NCBI GenBank assembly: GCA_964522305.1
Contig: CAZFVM010000056.1
Coordinates: 1 to 8,544 of the forward strand
Direction of reading: 5' to 3'
From: UBA1049 sp964522305
GTDB lineage: Bacteria > Bacillota > Clostridia > Oscillospirales > CAG-382
DNA: 8,544 nucleotides
The notes beneath the pieces were generated by a model. That model searched no databases. It was not told where the DNA came from and saw only the letters and a list, made by a program, of their open reading frames with translations. Positions 1 to 5,408 of this stretch are shown piece by piece. The position numbers and the translations under genes are program-made. The stretch's first letter is position 1; each line of letters opens with the position of its first letter.

Positions 1-53
1 TACGCACGGTGGTGTGAGAGGGGCGAAGCCTTAGCGGTTAGCCTCTACTCGAT
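1..53 (+). mobile_element. Group II intron, 3' end (domain V 3' half and domain VI), partial
   Basis: This is the tail of a self-splicing retroelement; the 5' part, and any reverse transcriptase ORF in domain IV, would lie left of the window. Seen directly: GAGAGGGGC (16-24) pairs with GCCTCTACTC (41-50) over nine pairs, one a G-U, with a single unpaired A at 47. That is the shape of domain VI with its branch-point adenosine. The intron probably ends at 53, because A47 is then 7 nt from a 3' end reading GAT, which fits the usual AY ending. Positions 1-13 (ACGCACGGTGGT) resemble the 3' strand of domain V in bacterial introns of the ACGGTGGTGTGAGAGG type, which I recognise from memory. The structural class cannot be assigned without the rest. 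The element points toward iscU on the opposite strand and stops about 9 bp from its stop codon. Identification is fairly confident; the exact 3' boundary is inferred. Confidence 0.8.
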
Positions 54-62
54 TGTGATTAC

Positions 63-491
63 TTATTCCTGTCTACCGCAACAAGCGAGTTCGCTCTCGG
101 GTATCTCTACCACCTTATCGATGCCCTGTCTTTTATAATAATCGGCTATGGCGGCTTTTACCGCTTCTTCCGCCAGTACCGAACAGTGGACCTTTACGGG
201 AGGTAGACCGTGCAACGCTTCTACAACCGCTTTGTTGGTTAGTTTCAAAGCTTCATCCAAGGTCATCCCTTTTATCATCTCGGTGGCAATAGAACTGGTC
301 GCTATGGCAGAAGCACAACCATAGGTATTAAACTTTATATCGGTAATAATATTATCCTTTACCTTTATATACATTTTCATTATATCCCCGCACTTTGCGT
401 TACCAACTTCGCCGACACCGTCGGCGTCGGCAAGCTTACCTACGTTTCTGGGGTTTTTGAAATGTTCCATTACAAGATCGCTATATGCCAT
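63..491 (-). CDS. iscU: Fe-S cluster assembly scaffold protein, IscU/NifU N-terminal type
   Basis: This cytosolic scaffold receives sulfur from the cysteine desulfurase encoded just upstream and builds an Fe-S cluster for transfer to client proteins. The 142-residue protein is a single IscU-like domain. The three conserved ligand cysteines are C34 (in AKCGD, with the characteristic D36), C59 (YGCASA) and C103 (HCSVL). The LPPVK segment at 96-100 is the loop that in E. coli IscU binds the HscA chaperone, although no hscA or hscB is visible here. The C-terminal tail beyond about residue 122 carries an adjacent Cys pair (C137-C138), seen in clostridial members as I recall. The start codon lies 6 nt after the iscS stop, with an AGAGGTGAG ribosome site overlapping that stop, so the two genes are almost certainly co-transcribed and probably translationally coupled. 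A group II intron tail begins about 9 bp past the stop. Family assignment is secure; iscU versus nifU naming is a convention. Confidence 0.96.
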   Translation of the reverse strand: MAYSDLVMEHFKNPRNVGKLADADGVGEVGNAKCGDIMKMYIKVKDNIITDIKFNTYGCASAIATSSIATEMIKGMTLDEALKLTNKAVVEALHGLPPVKVHCSVLAEEAVKAAIADYYKRQGIDKVVEIPESELACCGRQE

Positions 492-497
492 TATATC

Positions 498-1673
498 TCA
501 CCTCTCATTTAGCTTTATAGATTCCCAAAGAGGGGACATGTCTCTCAGACGATCCACCACCCCGGGGATAACTTCCAATATATAATCCACATCTTCTTCA
601 TTGTTATATCTGCCAAGAGACAACCGCAAAGAGCCGTGGGCAACCTCATGGGTAAGCCCCAACGCCAACAAAACATGGCTGGGGTCCAAGGACCCGGAAG
701 TGCAGGCAGACCCGCTGGATGCGTTGATACCCTGCAAGTCCAGAGATAACAACAAGGATTCGCCCTCCACTCCTTCAAAACAAACAGATACATTCCCAGG
801 CAACCTTGGAGTGACACCTCCGTTTAGATGGGTCTTTTCTATCTTTAATAACCCTTCGATAAGCCTGTCTCTGAGCGCGGACAATCTCTTGTTTTTGGCT
901 TGCATGTCTTTAATTGACTCTTGCAAAGCAACAGCCATAGAAAAAGCGGCTGCGGAGTTCTCGGTACCTCCTCTTTTGCCTCTTTCTTGACCGCCTCCAT
1001 CCAACAGATTGGGGATAACAACCCCTTTCCTGATATACAGGGCGCCTATCCCTTTAGGTCCATGGAACTTGTGGGCAGATAAGGACAGGAGGTCTATGTT
1101 TTCATCAACTACATTAACCGGTATGTTTCCCACCGCTTGGACTGCATCGGTATGGAATATAATTTTGTTTTTACGGCAAATCTCACCGATTTCTTTAATA
1201 GGTAGAATAGTGCCGATTTCGTTGTTGGCATACATAACCGTTACAAGTCCGGTGTTTTCGGTTATGGCGTCCTGAACCTGGCGGGCATCAATATATCCTT
1301 TATCATTTACTTTAAGATAAGTAACGTCAAAACCTTCTTTTTCTAAGGATTGCAGAGTGTGCAAAACAGCATGATGTTCAAACACCGTGGATATAATATG
1401 GTTTTTGTTCTTTTTTTTCATACTGTAGGCTGCGCCTTTGATTGCCCAATTATCGCTTTCGGTGCCGCCGGAGGTGAAATATACCTCTCGGGATTCACAT
1501 CCCAAAGCTTCGGCGATTATATCCCGAGCGCCCTCCAACAGTTTTGCTGCTTGTACACCGGGAGTGTGCATGGAAGAAGGGTTCCCATAATTATCTATGT
1601 TTTCAAGCAAAGCATCTTTGGCGCTTTGGCTCATCTTTGTTGTAGCTGCATTGTCAGCATATACCATTCTCAT
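498..1673 (-). CDS. iscS: Cysteine desulfurase (IscS/NifS family, group I)
   Basis: This PLP enzyme converts cysteine to alanine and passes the sulfur as an enzyme persulfide to IscU and other acceptors. The 391 residues match the usual family length. The PLP-binding lysine is K202 in SAHKFHGPKG. Cofactor-contact residues are visible at H100 (EHHAVL), N151, D176 and Q179 (HTDAVQAVG), and the phosphate-binding GGTES is at 69-73. The persulfide cysteine C324 lies in SSGSACTSGS, the long mobile loop of group I (IscS/NifS) enzymes, which separates it from SufS. ATG at 1673 is preferred over M3 because AAAGGGAG ends 10 nt upstream of it. The gene has its own sigma-A-like promoter (1717-1745) and is followed after 6 nt by iscU. 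No Rrf2/IscR regulator gene precedes it, which is common in clostridia but not universal. The product could also supply sulfur for tRNA thiolation; the window does not decide this. Confidence 0.97.
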   Translation of the reverse strand: MRMVYADNAATTKMSQSAKDALLENIDNYGNPSSMHTPGVQAAKLLEGARDIIAEALGCESREVYFTSGGTESDNWAIKGAAYSMKKKNKNHIISTVFEHHAVLHTLQSLEKEGFDVTYLKVNDKGYIDARQVQDAITENTGLVTVMYANNEIGTILPIKEIGEICRKNKIIFHTDAVQAVGNIPVNVVDENIDLLSLSAHKFHGPKGIGALYIRKGVVIPNLLDGGGQERGKRGGTENSAAAFSMAVALQESIKDMQAKNKRLSALRDRLIEGLLKIEKTHLNGGVTPRLPGNVSVCFEGVEGESLLLSLDLQGINASSGSACTSGSLDPSHVLLALGLTHEVAHGSLRLSLGRYNNEEDVDYILEVIPGVVDRLRDMSPLWESIKLNER

Positions 1674-1716
1674 GTGATTAACACTCCCTTTCTATAATAG
1701 GTTGATAACTCTAACT

Positions 1717-1745
1717 ATATTATTGAAACGACGATGGATATTCAA
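1717..1745 (-). promoter_or_regulatory. Sigma-A-type promoter for iscS-iscU
   Basis: On the minus strand, TTGAAT (-35, 1740-1745) is separated by 17 bp from TAATAT (-10, 1717-1722). Transcription would start near 1710 and give a leader of about 37 nt before the iscS ATG. The gap between psd and iscS (1674-1800) shows no clear intrinsic terminator, so some readthrough from psd is possible. I see no recognisable IscR-type site. Confidence 0.65.
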
Positions 1746-1800
1746 CCTAAAATTGTAAACATTCTCTTTATACTAAAGGTAAATTGAAATCAAGGGCTGC

Positions 1801-2676
1801 TTAGGAAGTTTTTATCCCTATTTTCTCCCCCATTTTCACAACAGTTTCAACATTATCTTCGGAATTAATAAGTATATCCTCATCTATCTTCAAAACACCT
1901 TTTTTTACCAACAGGACAATGGTAGAACCTCCAAACTCAAACATCCCCTTCTCCTGCCCCTTTTGGAAGCTACAGGGTCCATGGAGATTTTTGATTCTGC
2001 CCACCATCATGGCTCCTATCTCAACCTGTGCTATATTCCCGAAGTTTTCGGTTTTTAGTATTGTATATTCCCGACTATTTTGTTTATATATATTGTAGTT
2101 TTTTAGCGCAATGGGTTGAACAGTATGTAAGACCCCTTTGATAAAGATGTTTTCCCCCTTGGTGCCTTGGTCGACATAACAATACCTGTGGTAGTCATCC
2201 ACCGCCAACCGAAAGATTAGACAAACACCCTCGGCAAACTCTTCCGCCTTCTTTTTATCCCCGCCCAAAAGGTCTGCAACGGAATAGTAAGAACCCTTTA
2301 TGGGAAACTCGCTGTCCCCGTTTATATCATAGACCGTCAACTTTGAATCGGCGGGGGAAATAAAGGCGTTTTTATTGTCATCAATGGGACGGAACTCCGG
2401 CTTTATCCTGCGGGTGAAAAAATCGTTAAAAGAGCTAAAGTCGGTTTTTTCCAGCCGGGAGTAATCTACATTTATCTTTTTGGACATTTTTTTTATATGA
2501 ATCTTCGAAACACGGCTGTCCATATAAGCGCCTGCGACTTTGGACCAGAAAGGCATCACAAGCACCTTCAACACCCCGCGACCGACGGGGTTGTTATACA
2601 AGAAGCTCACTGCCTTACTTTCGTTTCCGGAGCTTTTTACGGGTTGACCGGTTCTATCTTTGATTTTTATGTTCAT
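1801..2676 (-). CDS. psd: Phosphatidylserine decarboxylase proenzyme
   Basis: This membrane-associated pyruvoyl enzyme converts phosphatidylserine to phosphatidylethanolamine, the last step of PE synthesis. The 291-residue proenzyme has the clostridial layout: a helical N-terminal region, FNDFFTRRI (83-91), SPADSKL with the catalytic Asp110, DYHRY with His163, and FGGST at 248-252. Self-cleavage between G250 and S251 would yield an alpha chain of about 41 residues carrying the pyruvoyl group. One oddity is the active-site signature, which is HxxH in most relatives (DYHRxH); here it reads H163-R-Y-C166, so the second His is a Cys. A His at 184 (LHTVQPIA) sits where relatives usually have an aromatic residue before SVNP. 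This may mark a variant subfamily. The start is supported by GAGAGG 11 nt upstream. The membrane-protein gene lies 37 nt upstream in the same direction. No pssA is in the window, so the source of the substrate is not shown. Confidence 0.93.
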   Translation of the reverse strand: MNIKIKDRTGQPVKSSGNESKAVSFLYNNPVGRGVLKVLVMPFWSKVAGAYMDSRVSKIHIKKMSKKINVDYSRLEKTDFSSFNDFFTRRIKPEFRPIDDNKNAFISPADSKLTVYDINGDSEFPIKGSYYSVADLLGGDKKKAEEFAEGVCLIFRLAVDDYHRYCYVDQGTKGENIFIKGVLHTVQPIALKNYNIYKQNSREYTILKTENFGNIAQVEIGAMMVGRIKNLHGPCSFQKGQEKGMFEFGGSTIVLLVKKGVLKIDEDILINSEDNVETVVKMGEKIGIKTS

Positions 2677-2713
2677 ACAATAACAATCCTCTCGTGAATC
2701 GATAACCTAAGAG

Positions 2714-3772
2714 TTACAGGATGGGTTTGGATTTTTTGAAGTGCATTTTTGCTTGTCTGGTAAGGGTGACAATACTGCTTATCACCAGAGGAAGATAATA
2801 AGAAAACACCCGGGTCAAAAGCATTGCCGCCGCTGCTGTGACTTCGCTGGGATATATATTCGAGTTAATGCTGTACATGGCGAGCTCATTGGCGCCCATA
2901 CCGCCGGGCAGGGGCACGCTGTCGATAGACAAGGCGATTATTGCTTGTACGGCAACTATTTGGAAGAAGTTGTATTGGGAGAGCCCGAAGCTTTTATAAA
3001 CAAAATATGCCACACCAAACATTGCGGTTCTTTGTAAAAAGGTAATCAAAAACAATCGTAAAATAAGACCTTTTTGGTTTTTGAGAGCCAGGGCGGCACC
3101 CTCATATTCGTCTAAGGTTTTTTGATAAGAGGTTAATCGGTCTTTTGGATTTTTTATAAGGTGAAGCTTACCAAAAAGCAAAATTGTTGCTTTCCCCAGT
3201 GCAAAGGAGAATCTTTTAAAGAACATGGACATAAGCCCTGCGACAATCATAACAAAGGTGAGGAAAACTCCGATAACAAGCAAAATCATCAAAATTGTAC
3301 TGCTTTGAGACAGGATATCTTTAATCAGCACCAAAGACAACAATCCATACAATAACAACACGATTTTAAAAACTATGGTTTGCAAGATTACAGCAATGGC
3401 AGAGACAGAATAAGATAATCCGTCTTTTGCCATAAAATATATTACCGCAGGTTGGCCACCGGTAGAGGAGGGGGTTATTGCCGAATAAAAAAAGTCGGTA
3501 CAACCATATACAAACCCGTTATAATTAGTGGTTTTTTCGTTGTAAGATTTGACAGTCAAAGTAACAAAACGGCCGTAAGCACAAAGATAAACAATAGCCA
3601 AAACTCCGGAGATGAGCAAAAAGAACTTGTTGTCAGATTTCATTATGTTCCCATATACTTCACCGAAGTCAAATTCATTAAAGATAATATAAAAAGTAAT
3701 CGCCATCAAAACAATCAGCAATATGAAGCTCAGTTTATATCCTTTTTTTCTTCGTTTTTTATTGTTATCCAT
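2714..3772 (-). CDS. Integral membrane protein, UPF0104 / LPG-synthase TM-like family
   Basis: This 352-residue polytopic membrane protein is related to the transmembrane (flippase) half of MprF and to AglD-like proteins. It lacks the aminoacyl-phosphatidylglycerol synthase domain, so it should not make lysyl-PG itself. Visible features are a basic N-terminus (KKRRKKGYK), a first membrane segment at about 14-32, and further hydrophobic segments at roughly 50-68, 88-115, 122-150, 158-183, 236-262, 267-285 and 312-338. Two family-typical glycine/proline motifs are present: SAITPSSTGGQPA (97-109) and DSVPLPGGMGANE (284-296). The C-terminus is basic (KMHFKKSKP). The ribosome site AGAAGG lies 6 nt before the ATG. 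Being promoter-proximal to psd, with a 37-nt gap, suggests a role in handling or translocating a membrane lipid, but the substrate is inference only. Family membership is confident; function is not. Confidence 0.9.
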   Translation of the reverse strand: MDNNKKRRKKGYKLSFILLIVLMAITFYIIFNEFDFGEVYGNIMKSDNKFFLLISGVLAIVYLCAYGRFVTLTVKSYNEKTTNYNGFVYGCTDFFYSAITPSSTGGQPAVIYFMAKDGLSYSVSAIAVILQTIVFKIVLLLYGLLSLVLIKDILSQSSTILMILLVIGVFLTFVMIVAGLMSMFFKRFSFALGKATILLFGKLHLIKNPKDRLTSYQKTLDEYEGAALALKNQKGLILRLFLITFLQRTAMFGVAYFVYKSFGLSQYNFFQIVAVQAIIALSIDSVPLPGGMGANELAMYSINSNIYPSEVTAAAAMLLTRVFSYYLPLVISSIVTLTRQAKMHFKKSKPIL

Positions 3773-3813
3773 CTATGACCTTCTCTATTCTTTTTTACAA
3801 GAACCATTTGCTG

Positions 3814-3836
3814 CGTGAAAGTTGTGAACATTCACG
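3814..3836 (-). repeat. Imperfect inverted repeat in the leader of the UPF0104-psd operon
   Basis: The outer arms CGTGAA and TTCACG (6 bp) and inner arms GTT and AAC (3 bp) flank a 3-nt centre, with one mismatch between outer and inner arms. In the minus-strand transcript it would begin only about 5 nt after the predicted start (near 3841). It could therefore act as a 5' stabilising hairpin or as an operator just downstream of the promoter. Nothing here shows which, and chance cannot be excluded. Confidence 0.4.
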
Positions 3837-3847
3837 AATATCATATT

Positions 3848-3876
3848 ATTATATTGATATTTCCCCATTTTGTCAA
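3848..3876 (-). promoter_or_regulatory. Consensus sigma-A promoter for the UPF0104-psd operon
   Basis: On the minus strand a perfect TTGACA (-35, 3871-3876) and a perfect TATAAT (-10, 3848-3853) are separated by 17 bp. The start would fall near 3841, leaving a leader of about 69 nt before the ATG at 3772. Full consensus at both boxes predicts a strong promoter unless repressed. The -35 is embedded in a broken inverted repeat (CCCC-TTGTC against GACAA-GGGG, 3863-3889). Confidence 0.8.
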
Positions 3877-3927
3877 CCGAGACAAGGGGCTGTCAGATAC
3901 TATCTTGATACAAAGACTGCCGAAATA

Positions 3928-3956
3928 TTGACAGGTTTTTTTAATAGTGTTATTAT
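3928..3956 (+). promoter_or_regulatory. Sigma-A promoter for metK
   Basis: A perfect TTGACA (3928-3933) is followed after 17 bp by TATTAT (3951-3956). The start is expected near 3963, giving a 5' leader of about 64 nt. A 24-bp palindrome overlaps the -10 and the start point, so repression by a DNA-binding protein is the natural reading. The metK ribosome site, AAAGGAAG, ends 4 nt before the ATG at 4027. Confidence 0.75.
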
Positions 3957-3967
3957 AATAACACTAT
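3944..3967. promoter_or_regulatory. Perfect 24-bp palindrome over the metK -10, likely operator
   Basis: The left half is ATAGTGTTATTA and the right half is its exact reverse complement, with no spacer, centred between 3955 and 3956. It spans from upstream of the -10 to just past the expected start site, so most of it is not transcribed; it should work as a DNA site rather than an RNA hairpin. A dimeric repressor binding here would block RNA polymerase at metK. No regulator gene that could bind it is in the window, and I do not recognise it as a named box. It differs from the MetJ site and does not match the Fur or PerR consensus. Confidence 0.65.
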
Positions 3968-4026
3968 CAGTAAATATGTCTGATAAAAGGATAACAAAAA
4001 TAATCGTCTTATAGAAAGGAAGATAA

Positions 4027-5208
4027 ATGAGCGGAAAGTTTTTTACCAGTGAATCCGTGACCGAGGGCCACCCGGACAAGCTTTGTGATCAAATATCCGA
4101 CGGGGTATTAGATGCTATTTTACAAGATGATCCCCGGGCAAGGGTTGCCTGCGAGGTTGCCTGTACCACCGGACTTATTTTGGTTATGGGAGAGATTACA
4201 ACCGACACCTATGTAGACATACAAAGTATAGCAAGACAAATCGTGCAAGATGTAGGGTACGATAGCAGTGACAAAGGATTTGACAGTGCCACCTGTGCGG
4301 TTTTGACCGCTATTAATGAGCAATCTCCGGACATAGCCTTGGGGGTAAACAAGTCCTTGGAGGCAAAATCGGGAGATATAACCGATAAATACGATATCGG
4401 TGCAGGGGATCAAGGAATGGTCTTTGGTTATGCTTGTGACGAGACCCCGGAGCTTATGCCGCTGCCTATATCTTTGGCACACAAGATGGCAATGAAGTTG
4501 ACCGAAGTTCGTAAGGACAATCGTCTTCCTTATCTCAGACCGGACGGAAAGACTCAGATAACCGTGGAATATATCGATGGTCAACCGGTTCGGGTAGATG
4601 CGGTGGTGGTATCCGCCCAACACAGTGCAGACACAGGACTTGATATTATCAGACAGGACATAATAGAACAGGTCATAGAGCCCACATTACCCGGGGATTT
4701 TTATGACAAAGATACCAAGATATTTGTTAATCCGACAGGCAGGTTTGTGGTAGGAGGTCCCCATGGCGACAGTGGACTTACCGGTAGAAAAATTATAGTC
4801 GACACCTATGGCGGTTATGCCGGTCACGGCGGAGGCGCTTATTCCGGTAAAGACCCCACAAAGGTGGATAGAAGCGCCTCCTATATGGCAAGATATATTG
4901 CCAAGAATATTGTGGCATCCGGCTTGGCAAAAAAGTGCGAGGTACAGATTGCCTATGCCATAGGAGTGGCACAGCCCTTGTCGGTAAACATCAATACCTA
5001 CAATACCGGAATTATGAGCGACGAAAGAATATCCAAGCTTGTTATAGATATGGTGGATCTTCGCCCCGCCGCCATTATCGAAACCTTGGATTTAAGAAAG
5101 CCCATATATCGCCCTCTTGCGGCATATGGTCATTTCGGCAGAGAAGAGTTGGGGGTTAGGTGGGAGAACACCGACCTTGCAGCAAAGATAACCGAAAAGA
5201 TTATGTAA
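4027..5208 (+). CDS. metK: S-adenosylmethionine synthetase (methionine adenosyltransferase)
   Basis: MetK makes S-adenosylmethionine from methionine and ATP, releasing phosphate and pyrophosphate. The product is the methyl donor of the cell and the precursor for several other pathways; the enzyme is a cytosolic homotetramer. At 393 residues it is full length. Visible signatures are GHPDK at 14-18 (ATP and metal binding), GAGDQG at 125-130 (the first PROSITE-type signature), and the P-loop-like GGGAYSGKDPTKVDRS from 268 on (the second), which contributes phosphate-binding residues. The start is fixed by AAAGGAAG just upstream and by the conserved opening FFTSESVTEGHPDK. The gene stands alone between its own promoter (3928-3956) and an intrinsic terminator (5258-5287), so it appears monocistronic. 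Control is probably transcriptional, through the palindrome over the -10; no SAM riboswitch is seen. Assignment is secure. Confidence 0.99.
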   Translation: MSGKFFTSESVTEGHPDKLCDQISDGVLDAILQDDPRARVACEVACTTGLILVMGEITTDTYVDIQSIARQIVQDVGYDSSDKGFDSATCAVLTAINEQSPDIALGVNKSLEAKSGDITDKYDIGAGDQGMVFGYACDETPELMPLPISLAHKMAMKLTEVRKDNRLPYLRPDGKTQITVEYIDGQPVRVDAVVVSAQHSADTGLDIIRQDIIEQVIEPTLPGDFYDKDTKIFVNPTGRFVVGGPHGDSGLTGRKIIVDTYGGYAGHGGGAYSGKDPTKVDRSASYMARYIAKNIVASGLAKKCEVQIAYAIGVAQPLSVNINTYNTGIMSDERISKLVIDMVDLRPAAIIETLDLRKPIYRPLAAYGHFGREELGVRWENTDLAAKITEKIM

Positions 5209-5257
5209 AAAAGCCTTTTTTGGCTGACCTATTATGTTTTACAACCTATCAAAAAAA

Positions 5258-5287
5258 GAAAGTGGTTTTTTAACTACTTTCTTTTTT
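5258..5287 (+). terminator. Intrinsic terminator after metK
   Basis: GAAAGTGGTT (5258-5267) pairs with AACTACTTTC (5272-5281) over ten pairs, one a G-U wobble, around a TTTT loop, and six T residues follow (5282-5287). A run of seven A residues precedes the stem (5251-5257), so it could also stop transcription from the other strand. It lies about 50 bp past the metK stop and separates metK from the recD2 promoter immediately downstream. Confidence 0.85.
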
Positions 5288-5294
5288 CATTGCC

Positions 5295-5323
5295 TTGTAT
5301 TCAAAGGGGTAATACTCTATAAT
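5295..5323 (+). promoter_or_regulatory. Sigma-A promoter for the recD2-comFC operon
   Basis: TTGTAT (5295-5300) is followed after 17 bp by a perfect TATAAT (5318-5323). The start would be near 5330, with a leader of about 79 nt before recD2. The promoter begins only 8 bp after the metK terminator T-tract. The leader contains no convincing structure; an ATG-AGC-AGT-TAA mini-ORF at 5331 is probably chance. Confidence 0.7.
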
Positions 5324-5408
5324 GTTTATTATGAGCAGTTAAAGACAGTGGATAAAACAATCAAAACTTACATCGCAAAGACAAAGACTATATAATTGGC
5401 GGGATAAA

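Noticed and set aside
545..1697. Several overlapping open frames in and antisense to iscS
   Set aside because: They are alternative-frame readings of a strongly conserved gene and lack ribosome sites or family resemblance.
3863..3889. Possible riboswitch or attenuator stem CCCC-TTGTC / GACAA-GGGG
   Set aside because: It overlaps the -35 of the minus-strand promoter and lies upstream of the metK start, so it is probably not transcribed from either promoter.
3775..4014. 79-codon open frame on the + strand upstream of metK
   Set aside because: It spans both divergent promoters and the 24-bp palindrome, has no ribosome site, and its composition is not protein-like.
4120..4623. 167-codon open frame antisense to metK
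   Set aside because: It lies wholly within metK, whose identity is certain, and has no independent support.
5212..5225. AGCC-TTTTTT-GGCT stem directly after the metK stop
   Set aside because: A four-pair stem with no T-tract behind it; the real terminator is at 5258-5287.
5331..5342. ATG-AGC-AGT-TAA mini-ORF in the recD2 leader
   Set aside because: Three codons without a ribosome site and no attenuator-like structure nearby.
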